This document shows, piece by piece, positions 1 to 8,832 of a DNA stretch of 64,000 nucleotides. The notes under the pieces are model-generated. The model was not told where the DNA came from, ran no database searches, and saw only the letters and a list, made by a program, of their open reading frames with translations. The stretch is from Gluconobacter sp. P1C6_b. Its GTDB lineage: Bacteria > Pseudomonadota > Alphaproteobacteria > Acetobacterales > Acetobacteraceae. The stretch spans positions 1 through 64,000 of the forward strand of contig NZ_JACRVU010000006.1 in assembly GCF_018811945.1 (NCBI RefSeq). The letters run 5' to 3'. Within the stretch, counting starts at the first letter, position 1, and each line of letters begins with the position of its first letter. A program made the position numbers and the translations under genes.

Positions 1-393
1 GCCCCAGCCGCCGCCCCAGCCCGGCATACCCCAGCCGTAACCGAACCAGCCGGGACCGCCCCAGCCGTTCCAGCCACCCCAGCCCGGATAGCCCCAGCCG
101 GCAAAGCGCGGGCCACCCCAGCCACCACCCCAGCCGCCGCCACGGAAACCCCAGCCAGGACGGCCGCCGCCATAACCACCTCCCCAGCCACCACGATAAC
201 CGCCACCACCGGGACCACCACGGAACCCGCCGCCGCCCATGCCGCCGGGGCCCATGCCACCGCCGCCATGGAAGCCACCGCCTCCACCACCGCCATGGCC
301 GCCACCACCATGCTGGGCAAAGGCAGGGAGAGAAATCGAGGACGCCAGCAGGGCCAGCATCAGTGCGGCAGCGGGTCTGTGTGCAAAGGTCAT
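1..393 (-). CDS. Gly/Trp-rich secreted protein (3' end cut by window edge)
   Basis: This is an open reading frame of at least 131 codons read leftwards, with no stop before the window edge. It begins with ATG at 393-391 behind a good AGGAGA ribosome site. The first 25 or so residues form a signal peptide (basic start, Ala/Leu core, AFA-Q cleavage site), so the product is exported. The rest is almost entirely Gly with Trp, Tyr, Arg, Phe and Pro, in repeated blocks such as GGWGG and GWGG. No catalytic domain is visible. Such proteins may be surface or structural, but the function is unknown. It lies downstream of the DUF721 gene on the same strand, with a parS site between them. Confidence 0.7.
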   Translation of the reverse strand, partial: MTFAHRPAAALMLALLASSISLPAFAQHGGGGHGGGGGGGFHGGGGMGPGGMGGGGFRGGPGGGGYRGGWGGGYGGGRPGWGFRGGGWGGGWGGPRFAGWGYPGWGGWNGWGGPGWFGYGWGMPGWGGGWG

Positions 394-483
394 GGCAAGT
401 CTCCTGTGGGAAAGCCTGATCATTTTCCCATATCGGCATTATCAGATCGCGTGGGAAGGTGGCTTTCCCATGACGAAACAACT

Positions 484-499
484 TGTTTCACGTGAAACA
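484..499. promoter_or_regulatory. parS: parS site (ParB-binding centromere), intergenic
   Basis: The 16-bp palindrome TGTTTCACGTGAAACA is identical to the widely conserved parS consensus. It lies between the stop of the DUF721 gene and the start of the Gly-rich gene. parA and parB are in the same window, so ParB probably nucleates here. Confidence 0.88.
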
Positions 500-505
500 T
501 TCCCG

Positions 506-1048
506 TCACCTTCGCCGGCGCCGCGCACCCAGATGTCCACCAAGGCTCTCCAGCGCCAGTCGAAGCTCCTCATCCTCGATATCCGGCACCTCGATCTGCA
601 CCGGTTTCGGACGCTTCGGCGTCGGTCGCTCAAATGCGACGAGATCCTGAACGATCTTCAGACGCTCGATTCCGTATTCCCCCCGCAACCCGCAGGCGAC
701 ATTGATGCGTTCGATGATCTGGGGCGCCAGATGCTGAAGCTCCATGGCGATCGGTCCCGAACACGCCAACGTCAGCGTCCCTGCAGAAAGACGTCGCGGC
801 TCGGTCTGCTTTGCCAGACGCGGTCCGACAAAATCCACCCAGTCCATCATCAGTCGCGCCAGAACGGGCGGTTTCTTCTTAAAGACCGGCTGCGTCAGCG
901 CCTGCACGAAAGAGCCGATCTGCTTCGCGCCCGAGCGGCGCGGCTTCCAGTTCCGGTCTGACGGCACCCAGCCATCAGGCTCCGGTGCGGCTTTCTTTCG
1001 GGACGTGTTTCGTGTGGGGCGCTTGTCCGAACCGCAATCCTTCGTCAT
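506..1048 (-). CDS. DUF721 (DciA-like) protein
   Basis: This 180-residue protein has a basic, low-complexity N-terminus of about 45 residues followed by a DUF721 domain (roughly residues 50-130). The conserved pattern is visible: a W-x-x-x-V-G stretch, then P-R-R-L-x-x-G-x-L and a later E-L-x-x-L-x-P-x-I. In many bacteria without DnaC this family (DciA) helps load the replicative helicase DnaB, so a role in replication initiation is likely but inferred. The ATG at 1048 is the only early Met and leaves just 10 bp to the divergent mutY start. DUF721 next to mutY is a familiar alphaproteobacterial arrangement. Confidence 0.8.
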   Translation of the reverse strand: MTKDCGSDKRPTRNTSRKKAAPEPDGWVPSDRNWKPRRSGAKQIGSFVQALTQPVFKKKPPVLARLMMDWVDFVGPRLAKQTEPRRLSAGTLTLACSGPIAMELQHLAPQIIERINVACGLRGEYGIERLKIVQDLVAFERPTPKRPKPVQIEVPDIEDEELRLALESLGGHLGARRRRR

Positions 1049-1058
1049 ATCCGTTCCC

Positions 1059-2120
1059 GTGACTCCTGATGCATCCGCCCTGCTGCGCTGGTACGACCAC
1101 CATCGCCGCGCCCTTCCCTGGCGCAGCCTGCCCGGCCAGCGTCCGGACCCGTACGCCGTCTGGCTGAGCGAAATCATGCTCCAGCAGACAACCGTCAAAG
1201 CCGTCATAGCCTATTACGAGCGCTTTCTCACGCATTACCCGACAGTTCAGGATCTCGCGGCGGCCCCGCTTGAAGACGTCCTGCACCTCTGGGCGGGCCT
1301 CGGTTACTACGCCCGCGCCCGCAATCTCCATGCCTGTGCAAAACGCGTCTCCGAACGTGGCGGTTTCCCCGACACGGTCGAAGAACTGCTGACGCTCCCC
1401 GGAATTGGCGCCTATACGGCCCGCGCCATCGCCGCCATCGCCTTTGGACGTCCCGTCGTCCCGGTTGATGGCAATGTCGAGCGCGTCACAGCCCGCCTGA
1501 ACGCCATAGAAGCGCCCCTGCCAGCCTCACGCCCTCTCCTTGCCCGACAGGCCGCGCTCCTGAACGACGATCAGGTGGCCCAAAGCCGTCCGTCAGACTT
1601 CGCACAGGCCCTGTTCGATCTCGGCGCTACGATCTGCACCCCGCGCAGCCCCGCCTGCCTGACCTGCCCCTGGCAGACGTCCTGCATCGCCCATGCCCGC
1701 GGCATCACAGCACAACTCCCGGCCAAACAGCCCAGACAGGCCCGCCCTACCCGTTACGGCGCACATTTCCTCCTGCACGACTCCAGCGGCCAGATCCTTC
1801 TGCGCACACGCCCGCCCACCGGCCTGCTCGGCAGCATGGACGAGTTCCCCGGAACCGACTGGCGCAGCACGCCCTGGACGGACGAAGACGCTCTGACCCA
1901 TGCCCCCTGCCTGACCGACTGGGTCCGCAGGGGCGAAATCCGCCATGTCTTCACCCATTTCACCCTGTACCTCACGGTCTACGAGGCTTGCCTTCCAGAT
2001 GGTCATAATGCAGGGATCGATTCCTCTTTCGGCACGTTCCGCTCAGCAAAGCGCGCCGCCCTGCCCGGCGTCATGAAGAAATGCCTGGCCCTCACCAAGC
2101 AGACTCCGGAGACACGATGA
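1059..2120 (+). CDS. mutY: A/G-specific adenine DNA glycosylase
   Basis: MutY removes adenine mispaired with 8-oxoguanine in base-excision repair. From a GTG start the product is 353 residues, normal for the family. Visible features are the catalytic Glu in LSEIMLQQT (about residue 38), a helix-hairpin-helix LPGIGAYTA (about 113-121), the catalytic Asp in VPVDGN (about 137), and the four iron-sulfur cysteines C193-x6-C200-x2-C203-x5-C209. A Nudix-like C-terminal recognition domain follows. The GTG at 1059 places the family's conserved WYD segment about 10 residues in; an upstream TTG would overlap the divergent gene. The stop overlaps the next gene's start. Confidence 0.93.
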   Translation: MTPDASALLRWYDHHRRALPWRSLPGQRPDPYAVWLSEIMLQQTTVKAVIAYYERFLTHYPTVQDLAAAPLEDVLHLWAGLGYYARARNLHACAKRVSERGGFPDTVEELLTLPGIGAYTARAIAAIAFGRPVVPVDGNVERVTARLNAIEAPLPASRPLLARQAALLNDDQVAQSRPSDFAQALFDLGATICTPRSPACLTCPWQTSCIAHARGITAQLPAKQPRQARPTRYGAHFLLHDSSGQILLRTRPPTGLLGSMDEFPGTDWRSTPWTDEDALTHAPCLTDWVRRGEIRHVFTHFTLYLTVYEACLPDGHNAGIDSSFGTFRSAKRAALPGVMKKCLALTKQTPETR

Positions 2121-2761
2121 CTGACACATCCCCGACACTGCGCCTGTGGTTCATGGACTGGCATGGCTGGATGCTCGACCACGACCCGCTGAAAGATGCT
2201 CCAACCCGCACCCCTTTTCAGCCAGGCCGCCTTCCGGGCCTCTGCGCCCTTGTCCCGGCAGCCTTCCAGTTCCCCTGCCGCCCGTTCATGGAAAAACGCG
2301 TGTTCATGCCCCGGGCTTTTCCGGAAATGGAAATGCAGGAATTGCCCCATAACCGGGTCGCATTCTTCCTGCCCAGGCATGAGACCTACCTGATCAGCGT
2401 TCCTTTTGGTTCCGGCCTCGTGGATTACTATTCCCCGTCGCAAAAAGAGTGGGAAACCTTTCTTCCCCTGACTCTGGAAATGCTGCGCGGACTATCCCTG
2501 CTCGTAACGCCCGGCGCCCTGAAGCTGGAAGACGACACCGGCGAAGACCTGCCGACTCCAGCCCTGCACGAGCAGATGATCCTCCGGTTCGGCGAGAGAA
2601 ACCTTCCCCTGTTCCTGAACACCGATGCTCTGACCCGGATCGGCCAGATCATGCCCGGCACGAGCGCTTCGTTCGAGTTGACATGGCAGACCGACACCGC
2701 CCCGACCCCTGTCACCGTGCACCATCAGACGGCCCCGGCGGCGACACCGGAAACACTGTAA
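2117..2761 (+). CDS. Conserved-looking hypothetical protein downstream of mutY
   Basis: This 214-residue protein starts at an ATG that overlaps the mutY stop (ATGA), so the two genes are probably co-transcribed and translationally coupled. I do not recognise a family. The protein is soluble in appearance, with no signal peptide or membrane segment, a Trp- and Pro-rich N-terminal half, and a C-terminal tail rich in Thr and Pro. Codon usage matches the neighbours, which supports a real gene. Position alone is not enough to assign a repair role. Confidence 0.7.
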   Translation: MTDTSPTLRLWFMDWHGWMLDHDPLKDAPTRTPFQPGRLPGLCALVPAAFQFPCRPFMEKRVFMPRAFPEMEMQELPHNRVAFFLPRHETYLISVPFGSGLVDYYSPSQKEWETFLPLTLEMLRGLSLLVTPGALKLEDDTGEDLPTPALHEQMILRFGERNLPLFLNTDALTRIGQIMPGTSASFELTWQTDTAPTPVTVHHQTAPAATPETL

Positions 2762-3076
2762 AATCAGAGAGGCGGCCAGTCCCGGAAGAGTCATCCGGGA
2801 CGTCTCGACGCTATTTCCAGCCTGAAATACCGGAACCAGACCTTTGTGGTCCTCATCCGTTTCAAGGAAGCCTTCCGGCTGTATTCAATTCCCCCTCAGG
2901 AGAAAGGGTTTTTTCAATTAATTGTAATGTTTGATCGATGTCCTTCACAGGCGGGATTTTTGTTCTAAACATTCCTGTGTCTGGAGCAGACAGGTATTTC
3001 ATACGAAGCCGGTCTGTTTTCCGGCTGTCATGGGAAGATATGTCATCTAGAGGTTCTTTTCTTGCCGTTTCTGGGG

Positions 3077-3114
3077 TCCGTCATGACGGAACGGGCCGTC
3101 TCTTCTGTTATACT
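3077..3114 (+). promoter_or_regulatory. Candidate pdc promoter with palindromic operator
   Basis: TATACT at 3109-3114 is a good -10 match. There is no proper -35; instead the perfect palindrome TCCGTCATGACGGA (3077-3090) occupies the place where -35 would be. That layout fits an activator- or repressor-controlled promoter. The start of transcription has not been shown. Confidence 0.35.
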
Positions 3115-3339
3115 ACCCATTATTTAACGACAGAAAATCGCACACCTGAAGTTCCCGGTTTTTCCAACGCCCCTGACGGCACGTCACCTTTCAGCGTCCT
3201 GCTCCAGACACCTGCCCCCGAACTCCGGATGGCCTCATACGCTTTTCCCGGACAGGTCCAGGTTCCTTCCCGACCCCACTGTTGTCCCAATGGCTACGCG
3301 GTCCTTCCGGATACCCGTGACCTGTCACCTGCCTTTTTC

Positions 3340-3393
3340 GGTCAGATGACTGCATGGTCCTGTCAGCAAGTCAGACCATCCAGTCATCTGACC
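3340..3393 (+). promoter_or_regulatory. Large inverted repeat / mRNA hairpin before pdc
   Basis: Two 20-nt arms (3340-3359 and 3374-3393) are reverse complements at 19 of 20 positions and enclose a 14-nt loop. The right arm ends 29 nt before the pdc ATG. No U-run follows, so it is unlikely to be a simple terminator. It could be an mRNA-stabilising or translation-controlling hairpin, or a protein-binding site. Confidence 0.6.
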
Positions 3394-3422
3394 GTCCCTA
3401 TGGCTCCTGAGGTACTGAAATC

Positions 3423-5114
3423 ATGACTTATACTGTCGGACATTATCTTGCCGAACGACTGACACAGATCGGCCTGAAGCATCATTTCGCCGTTGCCGGC
3501 GACTACAACCTCGTTCTGCTCGACCAGCTGATCGAACAGGGCGGCACGAAGCAGATCTATGACTGCAACGAGCTGAACTGCAGCTTCGCAGCCGAAGGTT
3601 ACGCCCGCGCCAACGGTGCAGCCGCTGCCGTCATCACCTTCAGCGTCGGCGCCATCTCCGCCATGAACGGCCTCGGCGGCGCCTATGCCGAAAACCTGCC
3701 GATCCTCGTGATTTCGGGCGCTCCGAACTCCAACGATCACGGTTCGGGCCACATCCTGCACCACACGATCGGCACGACGGAATACAGCTACCAGATGGAA
3801 ATGGCGAAGCACGTCACCTGTGCCGCCGAAAGCATCACGTCTGCTGAAGCCGCCCCGGCCAAGATCGACCACGTCATCCGCACGATGCTGCGCGAGAAGA
3901 AGCCGGCCTACCTCGAAATCGCCTGTAACATCTCGGCAGCGCCCTGTGTCCGTCCGGGCCCGGTCTCGTCCCTGCACGCCCATCCGCGTCCAGACGAAGC
4001 CAGCCTGAAGGCCGCTCTGGATGAAAGCCTGAGCTTCCTCAACAAGGCCAACAAGGTCGCCATTCTGGTCGGTACCAAGCTGCGTGCAGCCGAAGCCCTC
4101 AAGGAAACGGTCGAACTGGCTGACAAGCTCGGCTGCCCCGTCACGGTCATGGCCGCTGCAAAGAGCTACTTCCCCGAGACGCACCCCGGCTTCCGTGGCG
4201 TGTACTGGGGCGACGTCAGCAGCCCGGGCGCGCAGGAAATCATCGAAGGCGCCGATGCCGTCATCTGCCTGGCACCGGTCTGGAACGATTACTCCTCGGG
4301 CGGCTGGAAGAGCATCGTCCGTGGCGAAAAGGTCCTCGAGGTCGATCCCAGCCGCGTTACCGTCAACGGCAAGACCTTCGACGGCTTCCGCCTCAAGGAA
4401 TTCGTCAAGGCCCTGACCGAGAAGGCTCCGAAGAAGTCCGCAGCCCTGACCGGCGAATACAAGCCCGTCATGCTGCCGAAGGCCGACCCGTCCAAGCCGC
4501 TGTCCAACGACGAAATGACCCGCCAGATCAACGAACTGGTCGACGGCAACACCACCCTCTTCGCCGAGACCGGCGACTCATGGTTCAACGCCGTGCGCAT
4601 GCACCTTCCCGAAGGTGCCAAGGTCGAGACGGAAATGCAGTGGGGTCACATCGGCTGGTCCGTTCCGTCCATGTTCGGCAACGCCACCGCTTCGCCGGAG
4701 CGCAAGCATGTCCTCATGGTCGGTGACGGTTCCTTCCAGCTGACGGCCCAGGAAGTGGCCCAGATGGTCCGCTACGAACTGCCGGTCATCATCTTCCTGG
4801 TGAACAACCACGGCTACGTCATCGAAATTGCCATCCATGACGGCCCGTACAACTACATCCAGAACTGGGACTACGCAGCTCTGATGCAGTGCTTCAACCA
4901 GGGCGTTCCGGGCGAGGAAAGCGGCAAGTACGGTCTCGGCCTGCACGCCACGACGGGTGCGGAACTGGCCGAAGCCATCGCCAAAGCCAAGAAGAACACC
5001 CGCGGCCCGACGCTCATCGAGTGCAAGCTCGATCGCACGGACTGCACCAAAACCCTCGTGGAGTGGGGCAAGGCTGTTGCCGCTGCAAACTCCCGCAAGC
5101 CCCAGAGCGTCTGA
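3423..5114 (+). CDS. pdc: Pyruvate decarboxylase
   Basis: This cytoplasmic, thiamine-diphosphate-dependent enzyme converts pyruvate to acetaldehyde and CO2. The 563-residue length is typical. Key residues match bacterial PDC: Asp27 in AGDYN, Glu50 in CNE, the His113-His114 pair in ILHHT, and the ThDP/Mg motif starting GDGSFQ and ending NN in the C-terminal third. The ATG has a GAGG about 11 nt upstream. Bacterial PDC is rare and typical of acetic acid bacteria and Zymomonas. Here it feeds acetaldehyde towards acetate or ethanol, complementing the adhAB genes 15 kb away. It sits alone between a structured leader and a strong terminator. Confidence 0.97.
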   Translation: MTYTVGHYLAERLTQIGLKHHFAVAGDYNLVLLDQLIEQGGTKQIYDCNELNCSFAAEGYARANGAAAAVITFSVGAISAMNGLGGAYAENLPILVISGAPNSNDHGSGHILHHTIGTTEYSYQMEMAKHVTCAAESITSAEAAPAKIDHVIRTMLREKKPAYLEIACNISAAPCVRPGPVSSLHAHPRPDEASLKAALDESLSFLNKANKVAILVGTKLRAAEALKETVELADKLGCPVTVMAAAKSYFPETHPGFRGVYWGDVSSPGAQEIIEGADAVICLAPVWNDYSSGGWKSIVRGEKVLEVDPSRVTVNGKTFDGFRLKEFVKALTEKAPKKSAALTGEYKPVMLPKADPSKPLSNDEMTRQINELVDGNTTLFAETGDSWFNAVRMHLPEGAKVETEMQWGHIGWSVPSMFGNATASPERKHVLMVGDGSFQLTAQEVAQMVRYELPVIIFLVNNHGYVIEIAIHDGPYNYIQNWDYAALMQCFNQGVPGEESGKYGLGLHATTGAELAEAIAKAKKNTRGPTLIECKLDRTDCTKTLVEWGKAVAAANSRKPQSV

Positions 5115-5143
5115 TCCTTCCCGGATCAGTCCCTGCGACACAG

Positions 5144-5178
5144 AAAACCCCCCGTGCCTGGCACGGGGGGTTTTTCTT
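5144..5178. terminator. Bidirectional rho-independent terminator after pdc
   Basis: A GC-rich stem (CCCCCCGTG pairing with CACGGGGGG) is preceded by AAAA and followed by TTTTT, so it can work for pdc and for the convergent CorA-like gene. Confidence 0.9.
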
Positions 5179-5202
5179 TTGGACGGGCTCTCAATCGAAA
5201 AA

Positions 5203-6267
5203 TCAGAGCAGACGCGCAATCTTCATGAACAGGAACGTCACGGTCATGAAGACGAAACAGACAATGCCCGCTTCCACGGTTCCCATCTGCCCCTGCGCCA
5301 GAAACATCCCGCCGGTATTCATGCCGAAGAACCCGGTCACGAACGTTGCCGGCAGCATCAACGTAGTCCCGACCGAGACGATATACAGACGCCGGTTGGT
5401 CTCTTCCGCCTGATTGGACCCCAATTCGTCCTGCAAAGAGCGCGCACGGTCCTGGAGCGCGATCAGATCGTCCAGCGCCGCATGAACCTGCCGCTCGGCC
5501 CGGTCCCGAAGCTCGTCCTCGGCCCAGTCCGGAAGATCCAGATCCTCGTCCTTCAGAACACGGTCGATCGGGGTCACCACCCGGCGCAGCTCGGTCGCAC
5601 GACGGCGCACCTTACCCACGATACTGCCCAGATGCCCCAGGTCGGAGCGATGCTCGATCAGCAGAAGCACGTCTTCCGCCCGGTCCAGTTCGTCATCCAG
5701 ATGCCCGAGCTGACGCCGCACCGTCCCCGTAAACTCACGTAAGGCGCGGTCAATGATTCCCGCAGGCGTCTTCGGAATCTGGTCCGGCTTGAGCGAGCGA
5801 TATGCTGCGCCCAGAACCGGGATGGGATTGCGCCGCGTCGTAATCAGCAGATCCGGCCGCATCGCAAAGCGCCAGGCGCAGATTTCCCGGTCCTCTTCGG
5901 ACAGCGCATCGTCAAATGCCGGCAGCGCGCCCCAGATCAGATCCCCAAACGCTTCAAGCGCAATGCCATATTCCGTCTCGGCCAGCATGGCGCACACGTC
6001 TTCGGGCAGATCCGGCAGATGCGCGACATAGCCCCGCGCAGAGCTGTGCACCGTATCGAAATGCAGCCAGTACCAGCCATCACTCTCGACAGGACGCTCC
6101 GGCGCCAGAAGCGCCTCGACTTCCGCCGATGCCAGCGTCCGCAGCTCCTGCCCCGGCACGGCATGAACCGCCCAGACGAGGCCGTTTGCAAAAGCGGGGG
6201 CGCCGGTTTCCTGATGTTCCGGGTCCAGAACCGTGAAGGGGAAGTTGTAGGCAGTGCTGTCTGACAC
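5203..6267 (-). CDS. CorA/ZntB-family metal ion transporter
   Basis: This 354-residue protein has a large cytoplasmic N-terminal domain with long amphipathic, charged helices (about 150-290) and two C-terminal membrane segments. The signature between them reads GMNTGGMF, closer to ZntB-type GxNxGG than to the CorA GMNxxxMPE form. It therefore belongs to the CorA superfamily of pentameric divalent-cation channels, but whether it carries Mg or Zn cannot be read from sequence. The start is GTG at 6267 with AGGAGG five bases upstream; an ATG overlapping the spacer is out of frame. It is convergent with pdc. Confidence 0.87.
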   Translation of the reverse strand: MSDSTAYNFPFTVLDPEHQETGAPAFANGLVWAVHAVPGQELRTLASAEVEALLAPERPVESDGWYWLHFDTVHSSARGYVAHLPDLPEDVCAMLAETEYGIALEAFGDLIWGALPAFDDALSEEDREICAWRFAMRPDLLITTRRNPIPVLGAAYRSLKPDQIPKTPAGIIDRALREFTGTVRRQLGHLDDELDRAEDVLLLIEHRSDLGHLGSIVGKVRRRATELRRVVTPIDRVLKDEDLDLPDWAEDELRDRAERQVHAALDDLIALQDRARSLQDELGSNQAEETNRRLYIVSVGTTLMLPATFVTGFFGMNTGGMFLAQGQMGTVEAGIVCFVFMTVTFLFMKIARLL

Positions 6268-6520
6268 GACATCCTCCTGTTCTCAGGGGGTTCAGGACCG
6301 GCAGAACCGGCATGCAGGTTCAACAGAAACGACTGGAAAAGAGACGGGGAACAAATCCTGTCGGCTTCTCGCATGGTCTGCAGACCGACGCAATATACCC
6401 CTCTTTCCGTAAACAGAGGCGTCCCGCGATGCAACTCCGGCCGGGCGCAGCGGTTATTCCAACACTCCCTGATGAGTCAGCCCCTGACGCAGGGGAACTC
6501 CCCTCCGGAAAGGAATGTCC

Positions 6521-6898
6521 ATGTCCATCCGCACATCCTTCTTCGCTGCAAGCCTCCTGATCGGCACCGCTGTCGCCGCTCCGTCCGTTATGGCCCAGGC
6601 CGTGAGCGCCCCCAGCAACGACCAGACGCAGACCTCGACCTCGGCCATCCAGAAGGCCCAGAACTCCACGGTCAGCCAGCCGAACAACAGCCTGCCGACC
6701 AATCCGCGCACGGTCACGGAACAGCCGGACCAGCCGCCCCCGGCAGCCCCCGGCGCCATGAGCCGCACCACGACCGAAACCGGTCCCGTCCCTTCCAACC
6801 AGAAGGACGTGCACAAGCTCTCCCGCAAGCATCACCGCTCGCACCACAAAACGACCACGCCGACCGAAACGTCGCCTCAGACCACGTCGCCGGAATAA
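6521..6898 (+). CDS. Small secreted Thr/Ser/Pro-rich protein
   Basis: The predicted product is 125 residues with a clear signal peptide ending near VMAQA, so it should be exported. The mature part is low in complexity: Gln, Thr, Ser, Asn and Pro, with a basic His/Lys/Arg cluster (KHHRSHHK) near the C-terminus. No domain is recognised. I chose the second in-frame ATG (6521) because AAAGGA then sits six bases upstream; the ATG at 6515 directly abuts that site. Function unknown; a periplasmic or wall-binding role is only a guess. Confidence 0.65.
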   Translation: MSIRTSFFAASLLIGTAVAAPSVMAQAVSAPSNDQTQTSTSAIQKAQNSTVSQPNNSLPTNPRTVTEQPDQPPPAAPGAMSRTTTETGPVPSNQKDVHKLSRKHHRSHHKTTTPTETSPQTTSPE

Positions 6899-6992
6899 GG
6901 GCGACAGGCCTATTGCCGGGCCCGCCCTTTCCGCGGGTCCGCCAAGCCTTTATACAGGCAGCCATCCAAAGATGGGCAGCAAGGGCCATTTC

Positions 6993-8288
6993 ATGACGAC
7001 GCAGGATTACAAGGTTCGCGACATTACTCTGGCAGACTGGGGCCGCAAGGAAATCTCCATCGCCGAAGGCGAAATGCCGGGCCTGATGGCTCTTCGCGAA
7101 GAGTACAAGGACTCACAGCCGCTCAAGGGCGCACGCATCGCCGGCTGTCTGCACATGACCATCCAGACCGCAGTGCTGATCGAGACGCTGATCGCTCTCG
7201 GCGCCACGGTCCGCTGGTCCTCGTGCAACATCTTCTCCACACAGGATCACGCCGCAGCAGCCATCGCCGCCGCTGGTATCCCCGTTTTCGCCTGGAAGGG
7301 CCTGACGGAAGAGGAATTCAACTGGTGCATCGAGCAGACCATCCATGGTCCCGATGGCTGGACGCCGAACATGATCCTCGATGATGGTGGCGACCTCACC
7401 ATCATGATGCACGACAAGTATCCCGAAATGCTCAAGGATGTGCGTGGCATCTCCGAAGAGACGACGACGGGCGTGCACCGTCTGTGGGAAATGTCCAAGA
7501 AGGGCACGCTGAAGGTTCCGGCCATCAACGTGAACGACAGCGTCACCAAGTCCAAGTTCGACAACCTGTATGGCTGCCGCGAGAGCCTCGTGGACGCGAT
7601 CCGTCGCGGCACGGACGTCATGATGGCTGGCAAGGTTGCCGTGGTCGCCGGTTACGGTGACGTGGGCAAGGGCTCCGCTGCCTCCCTGCGCAACGCAGGC
7701 TGCCGCGTGCTCGTGACCGAAGTCGATCCGATCTGCGCCCTTCAGGCCGCCATGGAAGGCTATGAAGTCGTCACGATGGAAAACGCAGCCCCGCGCGGCG
7801 ACATTTTCGTCACCTGCACGGGCAACGTGGACATCATCACGATCGACCACATGCGTGAGATGAAGGACCGTGCGATCGTCTGCAACATCGGTCACTTCGA
7901 CAGCGAAATCCAGGTCGAAGCCCTGCGCAACTACCGCTGGAACAACATCAAGCCGCAGGTTGACGAGATCGAGCTGGCTCCGAACCGCCGCATCATCCTT
8001 CTGTCCGAAGGCCGTCTGGTGAACCTGGGCAACGCAACGGGCCACCCATCCTTCGTGATGTCCGCGTCCTTCACCAACCAGACCCTGGCGCAGATCGAAC
8101 TGTGGACGGCAAAGCCGGGCCAGTACGAAGTGAAGGTCTACACCCTGCCGAAGGCTCTGGACGAAAAGGTCGCTGCCCTGCACCTCGCAAAGGTCGGCGC
8201 GGAACTTTCCAAAATGTCACAGAAACAGGCGGACTACATCGACGTTCCAGTCAATGGTCCGTTCAAACACGAAGAATACCGCTACTAA
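6993..8288 (+). CDS. ahcY: Adenosylhomocysteinase (S-adenosyl-L-homocysteine hydrolase)
   Basis: AhcY hydrolyses S-adenosylhomocysteine to adenosine and homocysteine, relieving product inhibition of methyltransferases. The 431-residue product has the conserved [14 protein letters not shown] substrate segment, the NAD-binding GYGDVGKG loop (about residue 220), the T-G-N-x-D-I-I segment and the usual C-terminal tail ending YRY that reaches the neighbouring subunit. The ATG at 6993 has AAGGG eight bases upstream; an earlier in-frame ATG at 6972 adds residues not expected in the family. A small hairpin (6918-6940) lies in the gap before it, but no SAH-riboswitch core was seen. Confidence 0.97.
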   Translation: MTTQDYKVRDITLADWGRKEISIAEGEMPGLMALREEYKDSQPLKGARIAGCLHMTIQTAVLIETLIALGATVRWSSCNIFSTQDHAAAAIAAAGIPVFAWKGLTEEEFNWCIEQTIHGPDGWTPNMILDDGGDLTIMMHDKYPEMLKDVRGISEETTTGVHRLWEMSKKGTLKVPAINVNDSVTKSKFDNLYGCRESLVDAIRRGTDVMMAGKVAVVAGYGDVGKGSAASLRNAGCRVLVTEVDPICALQAAMEGYEVVTMENAAPRGDIFVTCTGNVDIITIDHMREMKDRAIVCNIGHFDSEIQVEALRNYRWNNIKPQVDEIELAPNRRIILLSEGRLVNLGNATGHPSFVMSASFTNQTLAQIELWTAKPGQYEVKVYTLPKALDEKVAALHLAKVGAELSKMSQKQADYIDVPVNGPFKHEEYRY

Positions 8289-8363
8289 GACAAGGCGGAT
8301 CAGGAAGGGTGAAACCCCGGTTACGCCTCTTCCGGACTTCCTTTATCAACAGGAGTTACACTC

Positions 8364-8756
8364 ATGGGTCTTTTCAGCACCATCATGTCCAAGATCTTTG
8401 GCCATGCAGAAGCCGCAACGCCGTCCACCAGTGCAGCCCCGGCCGCCACTGCCCCGGCAGCCGCTCCGGCTGCTCCCGCAGCAGCGCCCGCCGCAGCTCC
8501 GGTGGACGTGGATGCCGTCCTGTCCGATCTGGCATCCAAGGCCGGCCAGCCGCTGAACTACAAGACCTCCATCGTGGATCTCCTGAAGCTGCTCGGTCTC
8601 GACAGCTCGCTCCAGTCCCGCAAGGAACTGGCCGGCGAACTGCATTATTCGGGCAGCACGGACGACACCGCGACGATGAACGTCTGGCTCATCAAGCAGG
8701 TCTATGCCGAGCTGGCCAAGAATGGCGGCAAGGTCCCGGCTGACTGGACGCACTGA
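8364..8756 (+). CDS. DUF3597 domain protein
   Basis: This 130-residue protein starts with MGLFSTIMSKIFG, followed by an Ala/Pro-rich linker (about 20-48) and a compact C-terminal DUF3597 domain (about 48-130) with the conserved DLLKLLGLDSS, RKELA and YSGS segments and a C-terminal PADWTH. It is probably cytosolic or membrane-associated through the amphipathic N-terminus. The family's function is unknown. AGGAG lies eight bases before the ATG. The gene follows ahcY by 75 bp and ends in a strong terminator. Confidence 0.85.
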   Translation: MGLFSTIMSKIFGHAEAATPSTSAAPAATAPAAAPAAPAAAPAAAPVDVDAVLSDLASKAGQPLNYKTSIVDLLKLLGLDSSLQSRKELAGELHYSGSTDDTATMNVWLIKQVYAELAKNGGKVPADWTH

Positions 8757-8783
8757 TCCGCGCCCCGTCCGCACGGACAGCAT

Positions 8784-8818
8784 AAAAAAGCCCGGCTGGT
8801 GACAGCCGGGCTTTTTTT
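8784..8818. terminator. Bidirectional rho-independent terminator
   Basis: A-run, stem GCCCGGCT / AGCCGGGC and T-run between the DUF3597 gene and the convergent acid phosphatase gene. Confidence 0.92.
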
Positions 8819-8832
8819 ATGAAATTCCTGTG

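Larger units (their letters stand above)
2762..3422 (+). other. 660-bp gene-free leader region of pdc
   Basis: I see no convincing gene here. The base composition is less GC-rich than the flanking genes. It contains a perfect 14-bp palindrome at 3077-3090, a good -10-like hexamer at 3109-3114, and a large inverted repeat at 3340-3393. Together these suggest a regulated promoter and a structured 5' leader of about 300 nt for pdc. A 162-codon open frame runs through it but has no known motifs and its stop overlaps the pdc start. Confidence 0.55.

Noticed and set aside
1-240. Repeated CCCCAGCC pattern looking like a tandem or CRISPR-type array
   Set aside because: It is codon repetition of a Gly/Trp-rich protein with a signal peptide and ribosome site, with no regular repeat-spacer units.
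2938-3426. A 162-codon open frame upstream of pdc
   Set aside because: No known motif, unlike base composition, spans the palindrome and hairpin, and its stop overlaps the pdc ATG. Judged to be untranslated leader.
6899-6992. Possible SAH riboswitch before ahcY
   Set aside because: Only about 94 bp with a small hairpin; I could not find the conserved core segments of the known SAH riboswitch.
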